From contig NZ_JANKZF010000001.1 in the NCBI RefSeq assembly GCF_027568515.1, positions 62,001-126,000 of the forward strand: 64,000 nt of DNA, in the 5' to 3' direction. The first letter of the stretch is position 1, and every line of letters starts with the position of its first letter. The DNA is from Arthrobacter sp. HY1533. GTDB lineage: Bacteria > Actinomycetota > Actinomycetes > Actinomycetales > Micrococcaceae. Below, in pieces: positions 49,943 to 58,741 of the stretch. A program made the position numbers and the translations under genes. Under the pieces are notes generated by a model. The model made no database searches. It was not told the origin of the DNA and was given only the letters and a program-made list of their open reading frames with translations.

Positions 49943-50967
49943 CCCAGGCGCCTCCCAATGCTCCGCAACATGAACGCACAACGATGTGGCGGAGGCTTGC
50001 GCAAAAACCGCTGCTGTGGGCGCTGCTTTGTGCCGCCGCAATGCTGCCCTGGGTCCTGTCCGGCAACGGCATGGACTTCCCGCCCTTCCTGATCGGGCTC
50101 GTTGGCGGCTGGCTGTGCGGCTTTGCGTTTGTCAACGCAACGCTCGAGATGGATAACCCCAGGATCGGCGCGCTGGTCCACCTGGCCGGTGCCGTGGTTT
50201 TCGGCCTCACCCTCCACTGGCTCGTGTTCGAGGGCAGCGGCAAGCTCAATGACCTGCCCAGTGTGGTGAAGTCTGTGCTGCATGCCGCGCAAATGGCAGC
50301 CATTCCGGCGGTCGGATGGATCTGGCTGGGGCTCATTCACCGTCTCAGCCACTTCGTGTCCAGGCCGTCCGCCCGCCGGAAGAAGGCGACGCCCGCAGCG
50401 CCGGAATGGCAGCTTGAAAACCCTGGCACAGTGGTACATTTCCATGCCGTGGCCATGACCGTGCGAACACTGAACTGGATCTTGGCCATTGTCTTTGCCG
50501 CCGTGGCTGCCGTCCTGGTCTACATCCTTTTCACTTTCGACTGGTTCATGAATACAGGCAGCAGCACGGTTGTCGTCCTGCTTTGCGGGGCGCTTGGCCT
50601 GCCGGCCTTCCTGCTGGTGAAGGCGGTTGTGGGGCGCAGGACAATGGCTTGCAGCGTCCACTTCACCCGGGATCGCCTGCGAATTGACGCTGGCACCTCG
50701 TCGTTTTCCGTGGCGCTCGCCCAACTCGAACACCTCAGCTGGCGCAGCGAGGGTTCCTACGCGCGCGCGGAAGCCCGCGGCCCGGGCATGGATGTTTCGC
50801 TGATTGTCGGCCTGGCGCGCATGCCCGAGGCAACTCTGCCGAAGCTACCGCCGCTGTCGGAGCAAACCATGCAGCGCCTCATCAATGCCGGCTTGTCCAG
50901 GCGCCGCGGCCGCCGTCCCACTCACGTGCAGTTTGACGCCGGGACCGCGCCCAACGCTGGTGGCTGA
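49939..50967 (+). CDS. Multi-span membrane protein, function unknown
   Basis: The 342-residue product has four N-terminal hydrophobic segments, a charged loop ('RPSARRKKATPAAPEW'), two more spans ('TLNWILAIVFAAVAAVLVYI', 'TVVVLLCGALGLPAFLLV') and a soluble C-terminal domain with beta-strand character. It is translationally coupled to the nucleotidyltransferase. No family recognised; an internal ATG (MWRRLAQ, residue 16) is an alternative start. Confidence 0.65.
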   Translation: MTQAPPNAPQHERTTMWRRLAQKPLLWALLCAAAMLPWVLSGNGMDFPPFLIGLVGGWLCGFAFVNATLEMDNPRIGALVHLAGAVVFGLTLHWLVFEGSGKLNDLPSVVKSVLHAAQMAAIPAVGWIWLGLIHRLSHFVSRPSARRKKATPAAPEWQLENPGTVVHFHAVAMTVRTLNWILAIVFAAVAAVLVYILFTFDWFMNTGSSTVVVLLCGALGLPAFLLVKAVVGRRTMACSVHFTRDRLRIDAGTSSFSVALAQLEHLSWRSEGSYARAEARGPGMDVSLIVGLARMPEATLPKLPPLSEQTMQRLINAGLSRRRGRRPTHVQFDAGTAPNAGG

Positions 50968-51011
50968 CCTCACGCCGTCGTGCGCGGTGGACTGCAGCTC
51001 CGGATTATTTA

Positions 51012-51027
51012 GACTACACATGTAGTC
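51012..51027. promoter_or_regulatory. Operator of the TetR-ADH operon
   Basis: GACTACA-CA-TGTAGTC is a perfect 7-bp inverted repeat. It overlaps a -10-like TAGACT (51010-51015) that has TGGACT (50988-50993) 16 bases upstream, so a bound repressor would cover the promoter of the regulator and the downstream alcohol dehydrogenase. Confidence 0.65.
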
Positions 51028-51085
51028 AAATGAGGAGTAGGCTTGCCGTGCAAGACCGCCCGTGGTCCTGCACAGGAGGTTTCGG

Positions 51086-51703
51086 ATGGACATTCGCGCC
51101 CAGCGCACGGTCGCTGCCATGCACAGGGCAATCCTTGCGCTTGCCGAGCAGGAAGATGTCCAGGACCTGCCAGTGGCAAAGGTGGCAGGGGAAGCCGGCA
51201 TCAACCGCGTGACGTTTTACAACCACGCCGCCAATCCTTGCGAACTTCTGCTGGCTGCACTCCGGCCGGAACTGGACCAGATCCGGGCACAGTTCCTGGC
51301 CGAGGCCGCGGCCCGGCCGCAGGGACCTGGCGGAATGATTGTTGACCGGGCAGTGGCAGAACATCTCGTGGCCAGGCGCATGGTCTACCGCCGCAACCTC
51401 CCAGCCAATGGCCACGGCTTTCTGGCGGATTTCCTGTCCGACCACTTTGCCGAATCGGTGCGAATCTTCCTCGCCGCCCGCCATGGATCGATGCCTGGCG
51501 GGCCGGACGATTCATTGCGGCCGAAGGCCTTGATGGACGCTGTCACCGCCCAGTTTCTTGCCCACGGGGCAACCGGCGCAATCGCTGTGTGGCTGCACTC
51601 CCCGGATCCACTCGAGCCGGGCCAGCTGTCCGGGCTGCTGAGGGATTTGATGCCGCATTGGTGGACGCAGGCAGCGCCGGATTCCCTCCCTGAAATCCAC
51701 TAA
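51086..51703 (+). CDS. TetR-family transcriptional regulator
   Basis: AGGAGG lies six bases before ATG 51086, opening a 205-residue protein. 'AQRTVAAMHRAILALAEQED' and 'KVAGEAGINRVTFYNHAANP' form the TetR helix-turn-helix, with 'RVTFYNHAANPCELL' as recognition helix and following turn. The ligand domain is Arg/Ala-rich with no recognised relative. It precedes the ADH gene by 64 bases and probably autoregulates both. Confidence 0.88.
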   Translation: MDIRAQRTVAAMHRAILALAEQEDVQDLPVAKVAGEAGINRVTFYNHAANPCELLLAALRPELDQIRAQFLAEAAARPQGPGGMIVDRAVAEHLVARRMVYRRNLPANGHGFLADFLSDHFAESVRIFLAARHGSMPGGPDDSLRPKALMDAVTAQFLAHGATGAIAVWLHSPDPLEPGQLSGLLRDLMPHWWTQAAPDSLPEIH

Positions 51704-51767
51704 AGGAATCACTCCGCCAGCCGCCCCGCCATTCAGGCGGGCCAACCATGAAAAGGATGAAACACGC

Positions 51768-52820
51768 ATGACCATGCACATGAAGGCAGTTCAATACCGC
51801 GAGATCGGCGGACGCCCCGAAGTTGTGACGATCCCCGTTCCTGTGATTGGGGCAGGCGAGGTCCTTCTGAAGGTGACCGCCGCAGGCGTATGCCACTCCG
51901 ATGAGTTCGTCATGAGCCTGCCGGCAGAGGCCTACACCCTGCCGCTGCCCCTCACCCTGGGACATGAAGGCGCCGGCATTGTTGCCGCGATTGGCGAGGG
52001 CGTCACGGCGGTCAAGGTGGGCGACCCGGTTGCCGTCTACGGCCCGTGGGGTTGTGGGCACTGCATTCGCTGTGCCCAGGGCAAGGAAAACTACTGCCTG
52101 AATGCCGCAACGGAAGGCATCCGCCCTCCGGGTCTCGGAGCCCCCGGCGCCATGGCCGAATACATGGTGGTCAACAATGAGCGCCACCTGGTGCCTCTGG
52201 GCGACCTTGATCCTGCCCTCAATGTTGCACTGACGGATGCGGGACTCACGCCGTATCACGCAATCAAGACGTCCCTGCCCAAGTTGGGTGCAGGTTCAAC
52301 GGCCGTGGTGATCGGCACCGGGGGTCTGGGCCATGTTGCCATCCAGATCCTGCGCGCCATCAGCGGCGCCACGGTGGTCGCCCTGGATATCAACGATGAA
52401 AAGCTGGAGTTGGCCAGGAAGGTGGGCGCCCACCATGCCCTGTTGTCCAACGCCGACGCCGTGGCGGCCGTCCGTGAGTTGACCGGCGGACGTGGAGCGG
52501 ACGCCGTGTTCGACTTCGTCGGCATGCAGGCCACCGTTGACCTTGGCGCCCAGATGGCCGCGTCCGAGGCCGACATGCAGATTGTGGGAATAGGCGGCGG
52601 CGCCCTCAAGGTCGGGTTCGGGCATGTGCCGTACGACATGGCTGTCCGCGCACCCTACTGGGGCTCACGCTCGGAACTCATTGAGGTGCTGGAACTGGCC
52701 CGCACAGGAGCCTTGCATGTCGAGGTCCAGACCTTTTCCATCGATGACGCCCCCAAAGCCTACGAACTGCTCCATGAAGGAAAGATCAGCGGACGCGCCG
52801 TGATTCTGCCCAACGGCTGA
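51768..52820 (+). CDS. NAD-dependent zinc alcohol dehydrogenase, ADH-A-like
   Basis: The 350-residue enzyme closely follows Rhodococcus ruber ADH-A from memory, e.g. 'LLKVTAAGVCHSDEFVM', 'LPLTLGHEGAGIVAAIGEGV', 'AVYGPWGCGHCIRCAQGKEN', 'LTDAGLTPYHAIKTSLPKL' and 'VVIGTGGLGHVAIQILRAIS'. Cys42, His66 and Glu67 mark the catalytic zinc site and the later cysteines the structural zinc. ADH-A oxidises secondary alcohols and reduces ketones with NAD(H). Regulated probably by the TetR upstream. Confidence 0.93.
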   Translation: MTMHMKAVQYREIGGRPEVVTIPVPVIGAGEVLLKVTAAGVCHSDEFVMSLPAEAYTLPLPLTLGHEGAGIVAAIGEGVTAVKVGDPVAVYGPWGCGHCIRCAQGKENYCLNAATEGIRPPGLGAPGAMAEYMVVNNERHLVPLGDLDPALNVALTDAGLTPYHAIKTSLPKLGAGSTAVVIGTGGLGHVAIQILRAISGATVVALDINDEKLELARKVGAHHALLSNADAVAAVRELTGGRGADAVFDFVGMQATVDLGAQMAASEADMQIVGIGGGALKVGFGHVPYDMAVRAPYWGSRSELIEVLELARTGALHVEVQTFSIDDAPKAYELLHEGKISGRAVILPNG

Positions 52821-52835
52821 GCCGTATCGCTTCGA

Positions 52836-52875
52836 CGGCGGCAGGCCACCTTCAGTGAAAGGTGGCCTGCCGCCG
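52836..52875 (+). terminator. Hairpin terminator after the ADH gene
   Basis: CGGCGGCAGGCCACCTT (52836-52852) pairs exactly with its complement at 52859-52875 around a 6-base loop, followed by TTCTGCCTT. Confidence 0.85.
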
Positions 52876-52953
52876 TTCTGCCTTAAGCGTCCGCTCCCCC
52901 GTCACCTGCGCCGACCGAATATTGACCTCCACCAATCCTTTGCAATCTTCGAT

Positions 52954-52967
52954 TGTAAGCGCTTACA
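52954..52967. promoter_or_regulatory. LacI-family operator in the disaccharide-phosphorylase promoter
   Basis: TGTAAGCGCTTACA is a perfect 14-bp palindrome with the central CG of LacI/GalR operators. It lies between and over TTGCAA (52940-52945) and TACACT (52964-52969), a plausible -35/-10 pair with 18 bases between. This places the lacI-type gene, beta-PGM and GH65 under autorepression. Confidence 0.75.
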
Positions 52968-53148
52968 CTAGTCTCCGTGAGTGCAGGATTACCCATAATC
53001 CCCGCCCTTTCCCCTGCAGGTGAGTTCCATGGACAACGCCCTGGTTTTGACGCCTGCTTGAGTTCGCAATCCACCATTTTGTGAGCACGATTTATGAACC
53101 ACGTATTGACCACTGCATCTGTTAAGGAAAGGGCTGAGGCCGTGTTAA

Positions 53149-54177
53149 ATGGGTAAGCTCCACCGTGCCACCATCCAGGACGTTGCCATGCTGTCCGGAT
53201 TGTCCATATGCACAGTTTCGAGGGCCCTGCGGGGGCTCCCCAACGTTTCGGAAACATCCCATGCCAAGGTCGCCGATGCTGCGGCCAAGCTGGGGTATGT
53301 GGCCTCGTCCGCGGCCTCCCGGCTGGCTGGCGGCAGCACCGGCTCCATCGCCATCATCGCCCCCACCACCACCGCATGGTTCTTTGCCCATGCCGTGGAG
53401 TCGGCCGAGGAGGTGTTTGCCGCCAGCGGACACGACACCATGATCATCAGCCTGCGCAACAACCCAGCAGTGCACCAACGCCTGTTTGGGGACCTGGCTG
53501 CACTGTCGCAAAAAGTGGACGGTGTGCTGCTGCTCAACATCGACTTGTCGGATGAGGAAATCGAGGCCCTGGCTGCATCGCCACTGGCAGTGGTCAGCGT
53601 GGGCATGCACAACGTGCCCTGGGACAACGTGGGCATCGACAACGTCGCCGCTGCCCGTTCGGCCACCGAACACCTGCTGGACCTGGGTCACTGGGACCTG
53701 GCCATCCTTTCCGACCGCGAAAAGGGCAACCGTTCGGTGCTGACCGCCACGGAACGGCGTCACGGCTTTGAATTGGCCCTTGCCGACCGGGACCTCATGG
53801 CAGACCCCGACCTGATGATCGACGCCGGTTCCAGCATTGAGAGGGGGCAGCATGCCATGAACGATCTCATTGAGAACCGGCGACTTCCAAGCGCCATATT
53901 TGCCGGCTGCGACGAAACTGCTTTCGGCGCCCTGACTGCTCTGCGGGAACATGGACTGTCCGCGCCAAAGAACGTTTCCATCATCGGCCTGGATGAACAC
54001 CCGATGAGCAGGTTCATGGGGCTGAGCACCGTGCAACAACCCGTTGCCGACCAAGGCGCCTTCGCGGCGAACCTGCTCGAGGAAAGGCTGCAAAACCCGG
54101 ATGCCGACTTTGAACCGGCAAACCACGTGCTGCCCACCACCTTGCTCACCCGCAAAAGCACCCGGCGCAAGCGCTAA
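53149..54177 (+). CDS. LacI-family transcriptional regulator
   Basis: The 342-residue protein has the LacI HTH and hinge ('ATIQDVAMLSGLSICTVSRA', 'SSAASRLAGGSTGSIAII') and a sugar-binding domain ('GVLLLNIDLSDEEIEALAAS', 'AGCDETAFGALTALREHGLS', 'VSIIGLDEHPMSRFMGLSTV'). The hinge lacks the usual 'N-P-x-A-R-S-L' wording ('SAASRLAGG' instead) but the fold is clear. It is the first gene of an operon with beta-phosphoglucomutase and a GH65 phosphorylase, so its effector is probably the disaccharide or its phosphate. Confidence 0.92.
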   Translation: MGKLHRATIQDVAMLSGLSICTVSRALRGLPNVSETSHAKVADAAAKLGYVASSAASRLAGGSTGSIAIIAPTTTAWFFAHAVESAEEVFAASGHDTMIISLRNNPAVHQRLFGDLAALSQKVDGVLLLNIDLSDEEIEALAASPLAVVSVGMHNVPWDNVGIDNVAAARSATEHLLDLGHWDLAILSDREKGNRSVLTATERRHGFELALADRDLMADPDLMIDAGSSIERGQHAMNDLIENRRLPSAIFAGCDETAFGALTALREHGLSAPKNVSIIGLDEHPMSRFMGLSTVQQPVADQGAFAANLLEERLQNPDADFEPANHVLPTTLLTRKSTRRKR

Positions 54178-54202
54178 CATCACACGTCTGAAAGGACACA
54201 CC

Positions 54203-54934
54203 GTGCACGCACACTCCCCCCTCGACCCCTGGGCCGGAGCCAAGGCAGTCCTCTTTGACCTCGATGGTGTGCTCACACCCACCGCCGAGGTCCATGAGAC
54301 CGCATGGAAGGAACTCTTCGACGGCTATTTGTCCCGGATTCGCTCCACGCAGCATTACCGCGGCAACGACTACTTTGAGCACATTGACGGCAAGCCCCGT
54401 TTTGACGGGGTCCGCGATTTCCTGGCCTCACGCAGCATCGTGCTGCCCGAAGGCGGGTTGAGTGATGACCCGTCATTGGACACCGTCCACGGCCTGGGAA
54501 ACCGCAAAAACAAGGTGTTCAATGACATCGTCTCTTCCCGCGGGGTGGCCCCCTACCCGGGATCTGTGCGGTTCATTGCCGAGGCCGAGGCCCGCGGCCT
54601 GATCCTCGCTGTGGTCTCCTCATCCAGGAACGCCCCTGCGGTGCTCAAGGCAGCCGGCTTGGAGAAGCATTTCCCCATCGTGGTGGACGGGGTGGTGGCC
54701 AACGCCAAGCACCTGCCAGGGAAACCACACCATGCAACGTACAGCTATGCAGCAGAACTGCTGGGACTGCCCACCAACACGTGCATCGTGGTGGAGGACG
54801 CCGTCTCAGGTGTGCAGGCCGGGGCGGCAGGCGACTTCCACTCCGTCATCGGGGTCAACCGCGGAGCCGGAGCCCAGACGCTGCTCGACGCCGGAGCCAG
54901 CTACGTGGTGGATGACCTCGCCGACTTGCTGTGA
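54203..54934 (+). CDS. pgmB: Beta-phosphoglucomutase-like HAD hydrolase
   Basis: A GTG at 54203 with AAAGGA six bases upstream opens a 243-residue HAD protein. 'AVLFDLDGVLTPTAEVHETA' carries the nucleophile and acid Asp, 'LAVVSSSRNAPAVLKAAGLE' is motif II with Ser, and 'CIVVEDAVSGVQAGAAGDFH' is the metal-binding motif. The helical cap has 'DYFEHIDGKPRFDGVRDFLA', matching actinobacterial beta-PGM beside GH65. It converts beta-glucose 1-phosphate to glucose 6-phosphate. Confidence 0.92.
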   Translation: MHAHSPLDPWAGAKAVLFDLDGVLTPTAEVHETAWKELFDGYLSRIRSTQHYRGNDYFEHIDGKPRFDGVRDFLASRSIVLPEGGLSDDPSLDTVHGLGNRKNKVFNDIVSSRGVAPYPGSVRFIAEAEARGLILAVVSSSRNAPAVLKAAGLEKHFPIVVDGVVANAKHLPGKPHHATYSYAAELLGLPTNTCIVVEDAVSGVQAGAAGDFHSVIGVNRGAGAQTLLDAGASYVVDDLADLL

Positions 54935-55014
54935 CTCGCCACTGCACCACTGCACCACCGCCCCACCGGATTCCACATGACGCCACCACTAGTAACCAAG
55001 GACCGCCAACCGCT

Positions 55015-57306
55015 ATGGCACTGATTTCATCAGATCGAACCCGCTTTCCCGTAGACCCGTGGAAGCTGCTGGAAACAAGGCACGCCCCCGGACAGGCGGG
55101 CGCGCTGGAAACCAACTTCAGCATTGGCAACGGCCATCTGGGCATCCGCGGTGCCCACTTCTCCCCCGCGGACACCGAACTGCCCGGAACGTTCATCAAC
55201 GGCTTCCACGAAACGTGGGAGATCAAGCACGCAGAAAACGCGTTTGGTTTTGCCCGCACGGGCCAGCGGATCCTCTACGTGCCGGACGCCCACAACTTCA
55301 CTGTGGTCATTGACGGGGAGGAACTCTCCTTGCTCAGTTCCGCCGTCCTTGAATACCGGCGCTCCGTTGACTTCGCGACAGGCATCTACGCCGCCGAGAT
55401 CACCTGGGCTTGCCGTTCCGGCGCCGTGGTCACCACCACGGAACGGCGTGCTGTGGGTTTTGAGGTGCGCAGCAACCTTGGGCTGTCCCTGTCGCTGCGC
55501 AGCGACCGGGATGTCAACGCTGACATCACCTCCATGCTGGTGAACCGGCAGGACCAGCCCGTGGAGGACCAATCCATCTCCGACCCGCGCCGCTCGGGCC
55601 GTCACGCCGGCAGGGTCTTGCTGCCGCTTGATTTGGAGGGTGCCGGCGGATCGCTGCGCATGTCCTGGCAAACTGCCGAGTCGCACCAACGGGTGGGAGT
55701 CGCCGTCGACCACGTCTTGTCCACGCAAGAGCTGCCCGTGGAGACCGTGGTGGACCAGGACCTCAGCACCGTCCGGTACGTCGTGGCCGTAGCAGCCGGG
55801 GACACGCTCACGCTGGAGAAATCCGTGAGCTACGCGGTGGCCGACAGTGGGCAGGACACGGATGTGCGCGCCGTGGCCGCCGCCGAGTTGCGCCCGGTGC
55901 CGGAGATTCTTGCCGACAGCACCGCCCACTATGCCCGGTACTGGGCCACGAGCGACATCGTGGTGGGTGCCCTGCCGGAACTGCAGCAGGCGGTGCGGTG
56001 GAACCTGTTCCAGCTCGCCGCGGCCACGGCCCGTGCCGACGTGGCGGGCATCCCCGCCAAGGGAGTCTCCGGCTCCGGCTACGAGGGGCACTACTTCTGG
56101 GACCAGGAAATCTACCTGCTGCCGTACCTGACGTACAACAAGCCAGAAGCGGCCCGCGCGGTCCTGCAGTTCCGCCATGACCTGTTGCCGCTGGCCAAGG
56201 AGCGTGCCGCCGAGTTGAGCGTTGACGGTGCCCTGTTCCCCTGGCGGACCATCAACGGGCTGGAGTCCAGCGCGTACTATGCCGCGGGCACCGCGCAGTT
56301 CCACATTGCCGCGGCCGTGGCCTTCGCTACCAACCGGTACGCATGGGCCAGCGCCGACGCCGACTTCAAGGACCATCAGGGCGCGGACCTGCTCGTTGAG
56401 ACGGCCCGCATGTGGGTGTCGCTGGGCTTCTTTGGCGCCGACGGTTCCTTCCACATTCACGGGGTGACCGGCCCGGACGAGTACACGGCAGTGGTCAACG
56501 ACAACCTCTACACGAACGTGATGGCGCGCTTCAACCTGCGTGCGGCCGCCGCATGCGCGCATCCCGGGGTCACCGACGAGGAAAGGGCTGTGTGGCGGGA
56601 GGCCGCAGACCGCATGCACCTGCCCTTTTCCCGGGAGCACAATATCTACTCCCAGGACAATGACTTCATGACCCTGGAGGCGTGGGACTGGGACACCCCG
56701 CGGGAGAAATACCCGCTGCTGCTGCACTTCCACCCACTGGTCATCTACCGGCACCAGGTGCTCAAGCAGGCCGACACGGTGCTTGCGATGTTCCTGCAGT
56801 GGCAGGATTTCACGGCCGAGGAAAAACGGCGCGCCTTTGACTTCTACGACCCCATCACCACCGGAGACTCCACCCTGTCGGCGTGCGTGCAGGGCATCAT
56901 GGCAGCCGAGGTGGGCCACCCGGTGCAGGCCATGGCCCACTTCACCGAGGCCTTGTTCATCGACCTGGACAACTCGCACAACAACACGATCGACGGCGTC
57001 CACATCGCCTCCACGGGCGGCATCTGGAGCTCGCTCGTATCCGGTTTTGCCGGCATGCGAGACCAGGGTGCTATGCTGAACTTCGACCCCCGCCTGCCCG
57101 CCGATTGGGACAGCCTGGACTTCAAGCTGAAGATCCGCGGCGGACTGTTGGGCGTCTCCCTCACGCATGCCGGCATCACGTTCACGTACGACGCCGGCAC
57201 GCCCCTCCAGCTCAAGGTCCGGGACACCGTGGTGTCCGTCGCCGCGGGCGCCCCTGTAACAGTTGCTCTGGCTGAGGCGCCCGTCCTGGTCCCCCTGGCG
57301 GGCTAA
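55015..57306 (+). CDS. Glycoside hydrolase family 65 disaccharide phosphorylase
   Basis: The 763-residue protein has the GH65 layout: N-terminal beta-sandwich ('LETNFSIGNGHLGIRGAHFS'), helical linker, alpha6/alpha6 barrel with 'GVSGSGYEGHYFWDQEIYLL' and the general-acid Glu489 in 'GVTGPDEYTAVVNDNLYTN', and C-terminal 'IHIASTGG'-like phosphate-site region ('TIDGVHIASTGGIWSS'). Such enzymes phosphorolyse maltose, trehalose, kojibiose or nigerose to beta-glucose 1-phosphate plus glucose; which one cannot be told from sequence alone. AAGGA lies about 13 bases before the ATG at 55015. No signal peptide. Last gene of the operon. Confidence 0.92.
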   Translation: MALISSDRTRFPVDPWKLLETRHAPGQAGALETNFSIGNGHLGIRGAHFSPADTELPGTFINGFHETWEIKHAENAFGFARTGQRILYVPDAHNFTVVIDGEELSLLSSAVLEYRRSVDFATGIYAAEITWACRSGAVVTTTERRAVGFEVRSNLGLSLSLRSDRDVNADITSMLVNRQDQPVEDQSISDPRRSGRHAGRVLLPLDLEGAGGSLRMSWQTAESHQRVGVAVDHVLSTQELPVETVVDQDLSTVRYVVAVAAGDTLTLEKSVSYAVADSGQDTDVRAVAAAELRPVPEILADSTAHYARYWATSDIVVGALPELQQAVRWNLFQLAAATARADVAGIPAKGVSGSGYEGHYFWDQEIYLLPYLTYNKPEAARAVLQFRHDLLPLAKERAAELSVDGALFPWRTINGLESSAYYAAGTAQFHIAAAVAFATNRYAWASADADFKDHQGADLLVETARMWVSLGFFGADGSFHIHGVTGPDEYTAVVNDNLYTNVMARFNLRAAAACAHPGVTDEERAVWREAADRMHLPFSREHNIYSQDNDFMTLEAWDWDTPREKYPLLLHFHPLVIYRHQVLKQADTVLAMFLQWQDFTAEEKRRAFDFYDPITTGDSTLSACVQGIMAAEVGHPVQAMAHFTEALFIDLDNSHNNTIDGVHIASTGGIWSSLVSGFAGMRDQGAMLNFDPRLPADWDSLDFKLKIRGGLLGVSLTHAGITFTYDAGTPLQLKVRDTVVSVAAGAPVTVALAEAPVLVPLAG

Positions 57307-57335
57307 ATGGAGGTCTCGCAGTAGAATCAGGCTCC

Positions 57336-58646
57336 ATGGGGAAAAGACGGGCCGGGGTCGAGCCACAGAATCAGCGCCGAGGTCATTGGCCCCTGCCAGA
57401 CGCCACGAGTGGCGGACTGTCCGGCACCGTCCCACAAGCCAGGCATTTGTCCCTGAAAAAGAAACCAACCATCTGGGCCAAGATCGGCATCGCCCTGTTG
57501 CTGGTGTCGGTTCTCGTCCTGGGTGCCGGGGCGGCGGCGTACGTCAAGCTGCAGAACAATATCCAGTCAGAGGATTTGTACCAGCCTGGAGAGACCCAAA
57601 CCTCGGCTCCACCGGAGGATGACAAGAGCCCGATCGACATTTTGGTGGTGGGGACCGATACCCGTTCGGGAGCGGATTCCAGGTATGGCAGTGCGGACGA
57701 TTCCGGCGGCGAGGGATTTGCCGATGTCATGATGGCCGTGCATGTCTCCGGTGATCGCCAGCGGGTTACAGTCGTCAGCATTCCCAGGGACACAGTGGCC
57801 CCGTTCCCCGGCTGTGTGGATGCAGCAGGTGGTGACCCCTGGCCGGCCATGGATGCCCAAATGCTCAATGCCGCGCTCAAGATGGGCGGGCCATCCTGCC
57901 TCCGCAAAACGTTGGGCGATCTAACTGGCATCTCCTTCGGCCATTTCATGGTCGCCGACTTCAACGCGGTCGTGGACCTGAGCAACACAGTTGGCGGCGT
58001 TGAAGTCTGTGTTGACCAGCCGATCGATGATCTCAAGTCACACTTGAAGTTGCCCGCAGGAAACAGCACGATTCAGGGCGAGGACGCCTTGGCGTTCCTG
58101 AGGACCAGAAGCGCCTTCGGGGACTCCAGCGACCTGGCCCGGATCACTGCCCAGCAAGGCTTCCTTTCCTCGCTCGTGCGCAAGATCAAGAGCGAAGACA
58201 CACTGACCAACATCCCGAAGCTGTACTCCATCGCCGACACTGTCACCAAGAACGTCACCCTGGACAAATCTCTGGCCAACATTCCAGCTCTGCTCCAACT
58301 GGCCAGTCGCCTCAAGGACGTCGATACCCAGAACGTCTCCTTCGTCACCGTACCCAACGAGGCCTACATCTACGACAGCAACCGGGTTCAACTCCAGGAA
58401 GAACCGGCCAAACGGCTCTTTCAGGCCATCATCGCCGACCAAGACATCGCCAAGTCGGTTGGACCCCAGCCATCGGGGGAATCCTCGGCGCCAGCCCAAA
58501 CCGAACCAACCGCAGCACAGCCCACCACCGAAGCCCCCGAGGCGACTTTGAACGCTCCCGCCGAAACGACTCCGCCCGCATTAACGGAACCTCTCAACGG
58601 GCAGAACGCGGATCAGCAGACCTGCCAAAAAGCATCAGGCTTCTAG
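57336..58646 (+). CDS. LytR-CpsA-Psr (LCP) family cell-wall glycopolymer ligase
   Basis: The 436-residue protein has a basic cytoplasmic N-terminus, one membrane span ('IGIALLLVSVLVLGAGAAA', near residues 51-69) and an external LCP domain with 'IDILVVGTDTRSGADSRYGS', 'FADVMMAVHVSGDRQRVTVV', 'SIPRDTV', and 'FLRTRSAFGDSSDLARITAQ', which hold the conserved Asp and Arg residues for pyrophosphate-lipid binding. A Pro/Thr/Ala-rich tail of about 70 residues follows. Family members attach teichoic acid, arabinogalactan or capsule to peptidoglycan. Confidence 0.92.
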   Translation: MGKRRAGVEPQNQRRGHWPLPDATSGGLSGTVPQARHLSLKKKPTIWAKIGIALLLVSVLVLGAGAAAYVKLQNNIQSEDLYQPGETQTSAPPEDDKSPIDILVVGTDTRSGADSRYGSADDSGGEGFADVMMAVHVSGDRQRVTVVSIPRDTVAPFPGCVDAAGGDPWPAMDAQMLNAALKMGGPSCLRKTLGDLTGISFGHFMVADFNAVVDLSNTVGGVEVCVDQPIDDLKSHLKLPAGNSTIQGEDALAFLRTRSAFGDSSDLARITAQQGFLSSLVRKIKSEDTLTNIPKLYSIADTVTKNVTLDKSLANIPALLQLASRLKDVDTQNVSFVTVPNEAYIYDSNRVQLQEEPAKRLFQAIIADQDIAKSVGPQPSGESSAPAQTEPTAAQPTTEAPEATLNAPAETTPPALTEPLNGQNADQQTCQKASGF

Positions 58647-58741
58647 CAGCGAGGAAGGATCAGCACCATGACGGGAACCGTCTACGGGACAGCGGGCGCC
58701 ACTGCGTGACTGGGCAAGGTAGCTGGTGGAGGATGCGGAAT

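Larger units (their letters stand above)
52821..53148. other. Intergenic region with terminator and LacI-controlled promoter
   Basis: This 328-base gap contains the ADH terminator and, further on, a promoter with a LacI-type operator. Between the operator and the lacI-type gene (52968-53148) is a 180-base leader with no gene recognised. Confidence 0.7.

Noticed and set aside
55030-57468. Minus-strand open frame of 812 codons opposite the GH65 gene
   Set aside because: Its translation is rich in Arg, Gly, His and Val with no recognisable motif. It mirrors the codon bias of the GH65 gene on the other strand, a usual artefact in high-GC DNA.
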